Source: Nocardia carnea NBRC 14403 (GTDB lineage Bacteria > Actinomycetota > Actinomycetes > Mycobacteriales > Mycobacteriaceae). Taken from it: DNA of 64,000 nucleotides. The DNA lies in the NCBI RefSeq assembly GCF_000308515.1, contig NZ_BAFV01000041.1, positions 1 through 64,000 of the forward strand. The letters run 5' to 3'. A program made the translations under genes and the position numbers. The notes beneath the pieces are model-generated. The model was given only the letters and a program-made list of their open reading frames with translations, made no database searches and was not told the origin of the DNA. Shown in pieces: positions 53,277 through 61,881 of this stretch (position 1 is its first letter; every line of letters starts with the position of its first letter).

Positions 53277-55442
53277 ATGACCACAGAAACCGTCGCCCGG
53301 CAGTGCACCCTGTGTGAGGCCCACTGCGGCATCCTGGTAACCGTCGAGGATTCGGCCGTCACCAGGATCGAAGGAAACCCCGAGGACGTGCTGTCCAAGG
53401 GGTACATCTGTCCCAAGGCGACGGCGATGGCCGGCCTCCACGACGATCCGGATCGGTTACGCACTCCGATGCGGCGGGTGGGAGACCGGTTCGAGGCGAT
53501 CGGCTGGGACGAGGCGTTCCGGGAGGTCGGCGCCCGGCTGCGGCAGGTACGGCGCGACCACGGCCCCCACGCGGTCGGTATGTACCTCGGTAATCCTGCA
53601 GCACACAATTCGGCGATCATGTACGCCATGGCCTTACGGGTCGGCCTGATGACCCGCAACTTCTACACCGCTTCCTCCATCGATCAGTTCCCCCAGGAGT
53701 TCGTGGCCTGGCAGATGTACGGCTCGAATTTCCTGATGCCCATCGCCGATATCGACCGCACCGATCGGCTGGTGATCATCGGCGCCAATCCGGCGGTGTC
53801 CAACGGTTCGGTGACCACCATGCCGGGCGCCAAGAACCGGATCAAGGAAGTACGGGCCCGCGGCGGCAAGGTCGTGGTGATCGACCCACGGCGGACCGAA
53901 ACCGCGCGGCTGGCCGACGAACATCTCGCCGTATTGCCGGGCGGCGACCCGTACCTGTTGCTGGCCGTCCTGCACGTACTGCTCACCGAGGACCTGTGCG
54001 ACCGGACCGCCGTCCGCACGCAGTGCGCCGGATCGGATACGTTGCGGCAGCTGGTATCCGGGTTCTCCCCCGAGGAGGCCGCACCGTACGCAGGCGTCGA
54101 CGCCGCGGCCATCCGGCGACTGGCCCGCGAACACGCCGAGGCGAAATCGGCGGTGATGTACGCCCGGATCGGGGTCTGCCAGACGCTCACCGGGACGATC
54201 ACCCACTGGCTGGTCAACACCATCAACGCGGTCACCGGGAACCTCGACCGGCCCGGTGGCCAGATGTACGCCACCCCCGCGGTGGACCTGCTGCCGCTGG
54301 CGCGGCGGATGCCACCGTTCCACGGTGCCTGGACCGACCGCTCGGGCAAGTACAAATCGTTCCGCTTCGAACTGCCTGTGGCCGCCTTGGCTTCCGAAAT
54401 CCTGGACGAGGGCCCGGAACAGATCCGCGCCATGATCACCTATGCCGGGAACCCGGTTCTGTCCACCCCGCAGCGCGGGCAGCTGGACAAGGCGCTGAGT
54501 TCCCTGGACTTCTACGTGGCCGTGGATATGTACATCACCGAAACCACCCGCCACGCCGATATCATCCTGCCGCCGGTATCGCCGCTGGAACGCGAGGATC
54601 TCGACATCCTGCTGACCATGTTCAGCGTGCACAACAACATTCGCTACAACGCGCGGGCGGTCGACGCCCCGGCGGACGGTCTCGAGGACTGGGAGATCAT
54701 GGCCCGGCTGACCACCGAGATCCTGCCGCTGCCGGTCCGTTCGCTGACCGGCCGGGCCCTCAACGCGGTATTCGCCCGATTCAGCCCGGTGCGCGCGGCA
54801 GCCTTGGGTATCGCGGTCGGCCCACACGGTGTACTCCGCCGGGGCCGCCGCGGCGTCACCCTGACGAAAGTCCGCGCGGCCCGCGGCGGGATCGATCTGG
54901 GACCGCTGCGTCCCCGGCTGCCGTCCCTCATCGCCACCGCTGACCGGAAGGTGCAGCTCGCGCCGGCAAGCTTCGTCGCCGAAGCACGCCGGTTGCTCGC
55001 CGACGCCGGCTCCGCGCGCGGCCAGGGTTTCGACCTGCGTCTGATCGGCCGCCGCCATCTGCGGAGCAACAATTCGTGGCTGCACAATGTGCCGTCGATG
55101 GTGAAGGGCCGCGACCGCTGCACCGCGCTGATGCATCCCGACGATGCCGCCGCACGCGGCCTGGCCGACGGCGACCAGGCGACCGTGAGTTCGCCGATCG
55201 GTGCCATCGCGGTACCGGTGGAGATCAGCACCGATATCCGGCCCGGGACGGTAGCCATCCCGCACGGCTGGGGGCACCGCGAACCGGGCGTCGGCTGGAC
55301 CGTGGCGGCCTCGCTGCCGGGCGCCAACGTCAACCTGCTGCACGATCCGGAGCAGGTGGACCGTATCTCGGGGACCGCCGCGGTGAACAGCACCTGGGTC
55401 AAGATCGAACCGGCCGGGACAGCGGCGGCCACCGCCGGCTGA
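53277..55442 (+). CDS. Molybdopterin oxidoreductase (formate-dehydrogenase-like)
   Basis: A 721-residue Mo/W-bisMGD oxidoreductase. An N-terminal 4Fe-4S cluster uses Cys 10, 13, 17 and 45 (QCTLCEAHCGI, GYICPKA). The molybdopterin domains show VIIGANPAVSNGSVTTMPGA, VVVIDPRRTETARLAD, MITYAGNPVLSTPQ and DIILPPVSPLEREDLD; the C-terminal dinucleotide-binding barrel has LRSNNSWLHNVPSM and IPHGWGH. At the usual Mo-ligand position (about residue 133) there is TASSIDQFP, with no Cys or Sec, so formate oxidation is doubtful. No electron-transfer subunits or twin-Arg signal: probably soluble. ATG at 53277. Confidence 0.88.
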   Translation: MTTETVARQCTLCEAHCGILVTVEDSAVTRIEGNPEDVLSKGYICPKATAMAGLHDDPDRLRTPMRRVGDRFEAIGWDEAFREVGARLRQVRRDHGPHAVGMYLGNPAAHNSAIMYAMALRVGLMTRNFYTASSIDQFPQEFVAWQMYGSNFLMPIADIDRTDRLVIIGANPAVSNGSVTTMPGAKNRIKEVRARGGKVVVIDPRRTETARLADEHLAVLPGGDPYLLLAVLHVLLTEDLCDRTAVRTQCAGSDTLRQLVSGFSPEEAAPYAGVDAAAIRRLAREHAEAKSAVMYARIGVCQTLTGTITHWLVNTINAVTGNLDRPGGQMYATPAVDLLPLARRMPPFHGAWTDRSGKYKSFRFELPVAALASEILDEGPEQIRAMITYAGNPVLSTPQRGQLDKALSSLDFYVAVDMYITETTRHADIILPPVSPLEREDLDILLTMFSVHNNIRYNARAVDAPADGLEDWEIMARLTTEILPLPVRSLTGRALNAVFARFSPVRAAALGIAVGPHGVLRRGRRGVTLTKVRAARGGIDLGPLRPRLPSLIATADRKVQLAPASFVAEARRLLADAGSARGQGFDLRLIGRRHLRSNNSWLHNVPSMVKGRDRCTALMHPDDAAARGLADGDQATVSSPIGAIAVPVEISTDIRPGTVAIPHGWGHREPGVGWTVAASLPGANVNLLHDPEQVDRISGTAAVNSTWVKIEPAGTAAATAG

Positions 55443-55472
55443 TACGCCGAGACGATATGCGTCCTCGTCCAG

Positions 55473-55826
55473 CTATCCGCCGGTTGCTTGATCTCTGGTT
55501 TTGCGTAACTTCGCGGGAGCGACGAGCCACCACGCGGCGTCGAGTAGTTCCCGCAATTGCCCGGTGTCGACCCGCTCCAGGTCGATGAGGATGTAGGGAT
55601 ATCCGTCGTAGTGCGGGGTGGTGTAGAAGGCCGGATCGCCGGAGGCCAGCAGGGCTTGTTTCTCCGTCATCTCGCAGCGCAGCGCAAGACCGCCCTCGGC
55701 CTCCGTGCGCAATCGAGCGAAACTCTTACCCGATACCTTCAGCGCCGGGGTCCGATAGGAGGTCGATTCCGCGACTTCCGGTAGTTCGGTGGCAAGTCCG
55801 ACTACGTTCTCCCAGGTGAGGCTCAT
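55473..55826 (-). CDS. MmcQ/YjbR-family protein
   Basis: A 117-residue member of the MmcQ/YjbR (CyaY-like fold) family. The typical pattern is ELPEVAESTSYRTPALKVSG, read as LPEVxE then PALKVxGKSFARL, followed by LRCEMTEKQALLASGDPAFY and TPHYDGYPYILIDLERVDTG. The family is proposed to bind DNA; the role is unknown. ATG at 55824-55826 (MSLTWENVVGLA); upstream frame rejected. It converges with the oxidoreductase gene. Confidence 0.85.
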   Translation of the reverse strand: MSLTWENVVGLATELPEVAESTSYRTPALKVSGKSFARLRTEAEGGLALRCEMTEKQALLASGDPAFYTTPHYDGYPYILIDLERVDTGQLRELLDAAWWLVAPAKLRKTRDQATGG

Positions 55827-55900
55827 ACCGTCGAGTCTGCCCGGGTCGGTGGCGGCAGGCTTGGAAATCCGTCGCCTGCCGCGCGAGCCCGGCTGCCGCG

Positions 55901-58087
55901 CTACTGCGGTTTGCGCAGGGCGGCCACGAACATGGCGTCGGTGCCGTGCCGGTGCGGCCACAACTGCACCGCCGGTCCGGCGCCGAGCCCGGTGACGCCG
56001 GGGAGCAGCTCGCGGGCGTCCAACTGTTCGGCCCCGGTACGACGCACCGTATCCGCCACCACCGCAACGGTTTCGGGTAGGTGCGGGGAGCAGGTCGAGT
56101 AGACCAGGACGCCGCCGGGTCGCAGCAGATCCCAGGCCGCGGTCACCAGTTCACGTTGTAGCGCCACCAGCTCCGCGACATCTCCCGGGGTGCGCCGCCA
56201 GCGGGCCTCCGGGCGGCGGCGCAGGGCGCCCAGTCCGGTGCACGGGGCGTCGACCAGGATCCGGTCGTAACCGGCGGGCAGACCGCTGTCGCGGCCGTCG
56301 GCGATATGTACCTCGACCGGCATGTCCCGGGTCGCCGAACGCACCATTTCGGCGCGATGCGCGGCCGGTTCCACCGCATCCACCCGGTAGCCGTCGATAC
56401 CGGCGAGCGCACCCAGCAGTGCGGTTTTACCGCCCGGCCCCGCGCACAGATCGAGCCAGCGTCCGGTATCCGGGCCGTGCAGCGATGCGCGGGTGAGCGC
56501 GAGCGCCACCAGCTGACTGCCCTCGTCCTGTACCGCCGCCATTCCCTCGCGGACCGGTTCCAGCGAGCCCGGGTCGCCGCCCTCGAGATACACCGCGTAC
56601 GGGGACCAGCGGCCTTCCTCACCGCCGGTGACGAGAGCGAGTTCCTCGGCGGTGATATCACCGGGACGGGCCACCAGATGCACCACCGGACGGGCGTCAT
56701 CGGCGGCGAGCAGATCACGCAGTTCACCCGCATCAGGACCGAGTGCGTCGGCGAAGGCCTGGGCGATCCATTCCGGGTGCGCGTATTCGAAGGCCAACCG
56801 GCCGACCGGGTCCGGCGGGGCCAGCCGCGCCACCCAGTCGTCCGGTGAGCGTTCAGTGACCCTGCGCAGTACAGCGTTGACGAATCCGGCGCGGCTCGCA
56901 CCGGATTCGGCACGAGCAAGTTCCACCGCGGTATGCACGGCGGCATGTGGTTCGACACGAGTGCGCAGCAATTGATAGGTGCCGAGGCGCAGGACATCCA
57001 GCAGCGGACCGTCGATATCCGTGATCTCCCGGCCGGCGCATTCGGCGATCACCGCATCGAGAACGCCGAGGCTGCGGCACGCGCCGTACCCCAGTTCGGT
57101 GGCCAGCGCGGCATCACGGCCCTGCACGGAGTATTCGCGCAGGAACGCCGGGAGCACCAGGTTGGCATAGGCATCCCGCTCCCGGACCGCGCGCAGGGTT
57201 TCCAGCGCGACGGTGCGCGCCGGATCCTTGACCCGTTTCGGCCGCGCCGTGGATTCTCCACGGCCGGGACGTGTCCGGTCGGTACCGGACCGCTTACCGG
57301 CACCGGACGTCCTGGATCCGCCACCCGAACGCCGGTGGTCGTCCTCGCGCCGTCGCGGCCCGTTCGTGCTGCGCCTGTCGCCGCCCTCGGCTGCCCGGGA
57401 GCTCCCGCGGCCCTCGGACCGCGCGGAAGTGTCACCACGCCGACCTGCCCCCGTATCCCGGCCTGCGCCCGTATCCCGGCGTTCGCTCGAATGCGGGCCA
57501 CCCTCGCGACCACTGTTCGCGCGGCCCCGATCCGCTCGGCCCTCGCCGAATTCGTTGCGTTGCCGAGGATCCGACCGGCCGCCATGTGCCGGTGCGCCCC
57601 GACCGGCAGCGCGGCCGCCCGAATCCGGCCCGCGCCCTTGCTTTTCGCGACGGGCCGGCCCCTCGCCCCGGTAGTCCGACCGTTTCCCACCGAAACCCGA
57701 TGACTTCCCGCCGGGTCCGGCGTCCCCCCGGTGGTCGCCCTTCGCGAAACCTCCGGGGCGATCACGGCCCGCTCGCTTTTCCGCCGGGGAATCGCCCCGG
57801 CGGCCGCCGCCTTCGGTGTTTCGACCGGTTCCGTTCCGGTGGGGACCACCGGGCTTCGTACCCTTCGCCCGCCTGTCGGTGTGTCCATCGCTCGGCGCCG
57901 CCGAGGAACCCGGGCGATCGCGACCGGTACCGGCGCGGTTCTGCGAGCGGGAATCGGGGGCATTACGGGGTCCCGGCCCGGTCGCGCCGCGGTCTGCGCC
58001 CGAATTGCGATCCATACTGCCGGCCCCGCCCTCCGTGGATTCGGGGTGGCGCCGGAAACCGCGTGGCCGCTCGGCGGAGCCGGTCAT
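55901..58087 (-). CDS. rsmB: 16S rRNA m5C967 methyltransferase RsmB with long Arg/Gly-rich N-terminus
   Basis: A 728-residue protein; usual RsmB is about 430-460. Residues 1-285 are low-complexity, rich in Gly, Arg, Asp and Ser (for example GRDRPGSSAAPSDGHTDRRA) and likely disordered. Residue 286 onward is normal: NusB-like domain (DPARTVALETLRAVRERDAY), then the SAM methyltransferase domain with DLCAGPGGKTALLGALAG, the DAPCTGLGALRRRP motif and the catalytic Cys in VYSTCSPHLPE. It methylates C967 of 16S rRNA. The ATG at 58085-58087 overlaps the fmt stop as ATGA, supporting translation of the full extension. Confidence 0.9.
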   Translation of the reverse strand: MTGSAERPRGFRRHPESTEGGAGSMDRNSGADRGATGPGPRNAPDSRSQNRAGTGRDRPGSSAAPSDGHTDRRAKGTKPGGPHRNGTGRNTEGGGRRGDSPAEKRAGRDRPGGFAKGDHRGDAGPGGKSSGFGGKRSDYRGEGPARREKQGRGPDSGGRAAGRGAPAHGGRSDPRQRNEFGEGRADRGRANSGREGGPHSSERRDTGAGRDTGAGRRGDTSARSEGRGSSRAAEGGDRRSTNGPRRREDDHRRSGGGSRTSGAGKRSGTDRTRPGRGESTARPKRVKDPARTVALETLRAVRERDAYANLVLPAFLREYSVQGRDAALATELGYGACRSLGVLDAVIAECAGREITDIDGPLLDVLRLGTYQLLRTRVEPHAAVHTAVELARAESGASRAGFVNAVLRRVTERSPDDWVARLAPPDPVGRLAFEYAHPEWIAQAFADALGPDAGELRDLLAADDARPVVHLVARPGDITAEELALVTGGEEGRWSPYAVYLEGGDPGSLEPVREGMAAVQDEGSQLVALALTRASLHGPDTGRWLDLCAGPGGKTALLGALAGIDGYRVDAVEPAAHRAEMVRSATRDMPVEVHIADGRDSGLPAGYDRILVDAPCTGLGALRRRPEARWRRTPGDVAELVALQRELVTAAWDLLRPGGVLVYSTCSPHLPETVAVVADTVRRTGAEQLDARELLPGVTGLGAGPAVQLWPHRHGTDAMFVAALRKPQ

Positions 58088-59004
58088 TCGACCACCGCGC
58101 CGGGCTCCAGGCGGGCGCCGCGCGCCCAGTCCAGCGCCGCCATCATGCGTTTGCCTTGCGGCTGCACCTGCTCCAGGCGTACCGCGGTGGTCGCGGTGCC
58201 GATGTAGACGCCGGTTTTACGTACATCGATCTGCCGTTCCGGCAGTGCCTCCTCGACCAGTTCCACGGGGCCCAATTTGAGCCGGTTACCGGCCACGGTC
58301 GTCCAGGCGCCGGGATGCGGTGTCACCGCCCGGATCGCGCGGCCGACCGCGAGGGCCGGTTGATCCCAGCGCACCTGCGCCGCCTCCACGGTGATCTTCG
58401 GTGCGTAGGACACGCCCTCGGTGGATTGCGGAATCGCCTGCAACGTCCCGTCTTCCACACCGTGCAGTGTCTGTTCGAGCAGGGCGGCCCCGCTGTCGGC
58501 CAGCCGGGCCAGCAGGTCCGCGGCAGTATCGGTGACGGCGATCCGTTCGGTCACCACACCGTAGACCGGCCCGGTGTCCAGGCCTGTTTCGATCCGGAAC
58601 GTGGACGCCCCGGTGATCTCGTCGCCCGCCGCGATGGCCGCCTGTACCGGAGCCGCGCCGCGCCAGGCCGGAAGCAGCGAGAAATGCAGGTTGATCCAGC
58701 CGTGCCGCGGAATATCGAGGATTTCCGCGGGCAGGAGCGCGCCGTAGGCGACCACGGGGCAGCAATCCGGCGCGAGCTCCGTGAGGGCCTCGACGAATTC
58801 GGGTTCGGCAGGTTTGCGCGGTGTCAGGACCGGGATGCCGTATTCGTCGGCGAGCTGCCCGACCGGCGAGCGCTGCAATTTCCGCCCACGACCGGCGACA
58901 GCGTCCGGGCGGGTGATCACGGCGATCACCTCGTGCCGCGATTCGATCAGCCGGCGCAACGACGGGACGGCCGGTTCGGGAGTACCGGCGAAAACGATCC
59001 GCAT
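58084..59004 (-). CDS. fmt: Methionyl-tRNA formyltransferase
   Basis: Formylates initiator Met-tRNA with 10-formyl-THF. N-terminal domain: RIVFAGTPEPAVPSLRRLI, then the folate/catalytic segment HGWINLHFSLLPAWRGAAPV with Asn and His, and GAEDGTL-like C-terminal linker (GVEDGTLQAIPQ) to the OB domain (AVTPHPGAWTTV). 306 residues is normal. The ATG at 59002-59004 shares one base with the def stop; its stop overlaps rsmB. def-fmt-rsmB are translationally coupled. Confidence 0.97.
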   Translation of the reverse strand: MRIVFAGTPEPAVPSLRRLIESRHEVIAVITRPDAVAGRGRKLQRSPVGQLADEYGIPVLTPRKPAEPEFVEALTELAPDCCPVVAYGALLPAEILDIPRHGWINLHFSLLPAWRGAAPVQAAIAAGDEITGASTFRIETGLDTGPVYGVVTERIAVTDTAADLLARLADSGAALLEQTLHGVEDGTLQAIPQSTEGVSYAPKITVEAAQVRWDQPALAVGRAIRAVTPHPGAWTTVAGNRLKLGPVELVEEALPERQIDVRKTGVYIGTATTAVRLEQVQPQGKRMMAALDWARGARLEPGAVVE

Positions 59005-59546
59005 CAGCGGTCCCGCTCGGCCAGCGCGCGACTGGGCCGGACGGTGATACCGGCCGTGAACCAGTCGGACTCACGGATGGTGCGCATGGCCTGCTTGCGG
59101 TCCGGTGGATCGAGGCGGTCGATGAAAAGTGTGCCGTCCAGATGATCGGTTTCGTGCTGGACACAGCGCGCCAGCAGTCCCTCGGCCTCGAACTCGACCG
59201 GTGCGCCGGTCATATCGACCCCGCTCGCGCGCACCCGCATGGCCCGGCGGGTGTCGTGATTGACTCCCGGTATCGACAGGCAGCCCTCCGGGCCGATCTG
59301 TTCCTCGTCGTCGAGGGCGGTCCAGACCGGGTTGATCAGGTGGCCCCGGGCATCCCGGGTGTCGTAGACGAAGACCCGCAGGCCGACTCCGATCTGCGGC
59401 GCGGCCATCCCCACCCCACCGTCGTCGTACATGGTGTCGGTCAGGTCGGTCACCAGCTGCCGCAGTTCGGGGCCGAATTCGGTGACCTCGGTCGCGCGGG
59501 CTCGCAGGATCGGATCGCCGAACAGGCGGACGGACTGGACGGTCAA
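59004..59546 (-). CDS. def: Peptide deformylase
   Basis: Removes the formyl group from nascent N-termini. The three metal/active motifs are present: GVGMAAPQIGVG, EGCLSIPG and QHETDHLDG (metal His and catalytic Glu). About 180 residues. No ATG or GTG fits: the TTG at 59544-59546 (reading LTVQSVRLFGDPILR) has GGGAG 6-7 nt upstream and gives the conserved RLFGDPILR start, so a TTG start is inferred. The frame is open to 59756 but that part is unlike the family. It heads def-fmt-rsmB. Confidence 0.93.
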   Translation of the reverse strand: MTVQSVRLFGDPILRARATEVTEFGPELRQLVTDLTDTMYDDGGVGMAAPQIGVGLRVFVYDTRDARGHLINPVWTALDDEEQIGPEGCLSIPGVNHDTRRAMRVRASGVDMTGAPVEFEAEGLLARCVQHETDHLDGTLFIDRLDPPDRKQAMRTIRESDWFTAGITVRPSRALAERDR

Positions 59547-59760
59547 GGTCGGCTCCCGGAGACATGAGACTGGGCAAGAAGAATCCATTCTAGGTCGCCC
59601 CGCGGACCCACCGACACATACGGGGTCTTCCCGCCCGGAAGCTACCGCGCGCAGCCGCCCGGCCACAGTGCCGAGTTCCGCTACCTGGGCAGCAACCCGC
59701 CATAAAGACGTTTCACCGACGACGCCTGATAAGGGCGCCCGCCGGTTATCGGACACGCTG

Positions 59761-60777
59761 TCAGATATTTCCCCCGATGATCACTTGGGGAATCCCGGTG
59801 CCGAGTGCGACCGGCACGCAGACCGGCTCCGGCGCATGGCCCGGGTCGAGAACCTCGAGCACCAGTTGCGCCACGAACGGGTCGTACACCATATGGAAGT
59901 GCCCGGTGAGATCCGCGGGGCAGCGATCCTGCACCACGATGTTCTCCACTCCGGGCCCGCGCAGTGCGATATTGCCGAACGGCTGGATCATCTCGTCGAC
60001 CCGGCTGCCGATCGTCGCGTATCGGACGCCGGGGACGGTATCGCCGCCGGCGTTGAGGTCCAGCATGAACGGTGACCCTTGTGCCTGTTGAACGGCCGCC
60101 ACCGAGATCGTCTTCTCCGCCACGGTCAGCGCGCCGGGTATCTGCTGCGCCACCGGCACCAGTCCGTACATGACACCGCCGTAGGTGGGGGATGCGAGAC
60201 CGACCCAGGTGGCAACGGCGGGCGCGCCACCCAGCTTGTTGATGTAGTACCGGGTCATATTGGCGCCCTGGGAGAAGCCCACCAGGTCCACCTGGGGTGC
60301 CCGGGTGGCGGACCGGACCTGGTCCACGAAGTCGGCGAACTGATGGGCGCTGAGCACGATGTCCTCGGTGCCGAAGCTGATCGCGCCGGGTTTACCGCCG
60401 TAGTTGAGGGCGAAAACGCAGAACCCCTCGTCGACCAGGCGCGGGCCGATGGCCGACCAATCGGTGTACGCGCTCGCGTCGGTGCCGTGGGCCAGGATCA
60501 CCGGACGCGGATGGGCCGCGTCCGGGACACAACCGAAATCGTTGACTCCCCGCGGTACGGCGGCGGGATGATCCTTCATGTACAGCACGGCGCCGAGATG
60601 ATCGGCCTGCGGCGGCGCCCATTCGGTGGGGACCTCCGGGGGAAGGTATCCGGCAGGCTGGGCGGTGCTTGCGGCCGCGCCGAGCAACACCGACCCAGCC
60701 AGTGCGACGGCCACCGTCAGCACGCGCCTGCCGAACCCGCCGTGCCGGCGGGCCGACCACAGAAAACGTTTCACCAC
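59761..60777 (-). CDS. Secreted lipase/esterase (class 2 lipase-like)
   Basis: About 338 residues with a Sec signal peptide: Arg-rich start, a hydrophobic LTVAVALAGSVLLGAAAST and cleavage near AQPAG. The mature part has the oxyanion motif PVILAHGTDASAYTDW, nucleophile VDLVGFSQGANMTRYYI (GxSxG), an Asp region LNAGGDTVPGVRYATIGS and His in TGHFHMVYDP. It resembles the LipA/EstA class 2 triacylglycerol lipases common in Nocardia and Mycobacterium. GTG at 60775-60777 with GGAAG 5 nt upstream; a GTG 12 nt earlier is also possible. It follows the PadR gene by 59 nt on the same strand. Confidence 0.85.
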   Translation of the reverse strand: MVKRFLWSARRHGGFGRRVLTVAVALAGSVLLGAAASTAQPAGYLPPEVPTEWAPPQADHLGAVLYMKDHPAAVPRGVNDFGCVPDAAHPRPVILAHGTDASAYTDWSAIGPRLVDEGFCVFALNYGGKPGAISFGTEDIVLSAHQFADFVDQVRSATRAPQVDLVGFSQGANMTRYYINKLGGAPAVATWVGLASPTYGGVMYGLVPVAQQIPGALTVAEKTISVAAVQQAQGSPFMLDLNAGGDTVPGVRYATIGSRVDEMIQPFGNIALRGPGVENIVVQDRCPADLTGHFHMVYDPFVAQLVLEVLDPGHAPEPVCVPVALGTGIPQVIIGGNI

Positions 60778-60836
60778 ATAATCTTCCACCTTCCCGCCAC
60801 GCCGGAAAACCGGTGGCCGAGGTCTTGATCACCCCG

Positions 60837-61493
60837 TTACTTCGTGGTGTCCTCGTCGCCGGCCAGGATGCGGTACAGCGCTTTGCGTGCCTCGGTGAGC
60901 ACCTCGGCCGCCTTGGCCGCCTGTTCCGGGGTGCCGGCGCCTGCGACCTGCGCGATCGCGCCCATGAGCGGTGGGACCAGCGCACGTAGATCGCTGGTGT
61001 GGGCGCCGACGCCTTCCTTGACCTCGGCCCACGGATCACCGAGTTCGGTCCGGTGTTCGGCAACGTAGGCGGTGCCCGTCTCGGTCAGTTGCGCGGTTTT
61101 CCGGCCGGCGACCTTCTCGATGGTGATCAGGCCCTCGTCTTCCAGCTGGGACAGTGCGGGGTAGACCGATCCCGGGCTGGGGCGCCACAGGTCGTCGCTG
61201 CGTTCCCGGATCTGCTGGATCAGTTCGTAACCGTGCATCGGGCGTTCGGTGAGCAGTAGCAGCACCGCCGCCCGCACATCTCCGCGCCGCCCGCGACCAC
61301 CGCGCCCCCGCCCACGGCCGAAGCCCGGACCGAAACCGGGGCCGAAACCGGGCCCGAAGCCCGGACCACCGAAACCGGGTGGGCCACCGTGCCGGAACCC
61401 GCCGCGGCCGGGCCCGTGTTCCATATCGGGACGATGACGCCGGGCCCAGCGGAGCCGTTCCTTGCGAAAGTCCGAGTTCTCCATGTCTTCCAT
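60837..61493 (-). CDS. PadR-family regulator with N-terminal Gly-Phe repeat
   Basis: A 218-residue regulator. Residues 1-35 are charged (MEDMENSDFRKERLRWARRH). Residues 36-72 are Gly-rich with GPGFGPGFGPGFGPGF and then RGRGRGGRGRRG. The PadR winged helix follows: VRAAVLLLLTERPMHGYELI, LWRPSPGSVYPALSQLEDEG and LITIEKVAGRKTAQLTETG. A C-terminal helical dimer region closes it. ATG at 61491-61493 with AGGAGG 5 nt upstream decides the start over ATG codons at 61526 and 61484. A palindrome upstream may be its own operator. Confidence 0.9.
   Translation of the reverse strand: MEDMENSDFRKERLRWARRHRPDMEHGPGRGGFRHGGPPGFGGPGFGPGFGPGFGPGFGRGRGRGGRGRRGDVRAAVLLLLTERPMHGYELIQQIRERSDDLWRPSPGSVYPALSQLEDEGLITIEKVAGRKTAQLTETGTAYVAEHRTELGDPWAEVKEGVGAHTSDLRALVPPLMGAIAQVAGAGTPEQAAKAAEVLTEARKALYRILAGDEDTTK
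61320..61367 (-). repeat. In-frame 12-bp tandem repeat encoding GPGF units
   Basis: Four tandem copies of a 12-bp unit encode GPGF repeats inside the PadR gene. Copies differ mainly at third positions, so the peptide repeat is kept while the DNA has drifted. Confidence 0.75.
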
Positions 61494-61534
61494 TGCAGCC
61501 TCCTGAGCTACTCGATCTGTTTGCATAGCATCGA

Positions 61535-61544
61535 CGATATATCG
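61535..61544. promoter_or_regulatory. Palindrome upstream of the PadR gene
   Basis: CGATATATCG, a perfect 10-bp palindrome within an AT-rich island (about 61524-61556) in otherwise GC-rich DNA, 42 nt before the PadR ATG. AT-rich palindromes of this kind are usual for PadR autoregulation. Confidence 0.5.
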
Positions 61545-61559
61545 GCAATCTATCCATGG

Positions 61560-61881
61560 CAACCCCCGAGTCCGAGATTGCGGTGGTAACGACACCCCCT
61601 ACAGCGGGCACAGCGCGAACCGACAGCCGTCAGCAATGTCGAGTCGTGTGCTGAACCGAGCCAGCGAAGATGCCGATACACGGCCTCGGCGGGCCGACAG
61701 CGCACCGCCCGAGTACACGGTGGCCCATGAGTGGGGCACCCGAAACCGGGCTGCTCGGCCTGCCACGAATACGCCGACGGTGTAGCCCTTTTACACCCGT
61801 CGCAGCGCGGTGCGCGCCGGCAGAACGGGCGTCCCACTTCCGGAACGGGCGCCGGGCTGCCACATCACGGGCGAATACAGA
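61560..61881. other. Intergenic region between padR and priA
   Basis: About 320 nt with no supported gene; the frames here are Cys/Arg-rich and without family resemblance. A hairpin at 61775-61802 is described separately. Confidence 0.5.
61775..61802 (-). terminator. Possible terminator after priA
   Basis: CGACGGTGTA (61775-61784) and TACACCCGTCG (61792-61802) pair with a single bulged base around a 7-nt loop, 80 nt past the priA stop. No clear T-run. Confidence 0.4.

Noticed and set aside
61313..61390. Tandem repeat considered as a CRISPR-like array
   Set aside because: 12-bp units without spacers, in frame inside the PadR gene; it encodes a peptide repeat.
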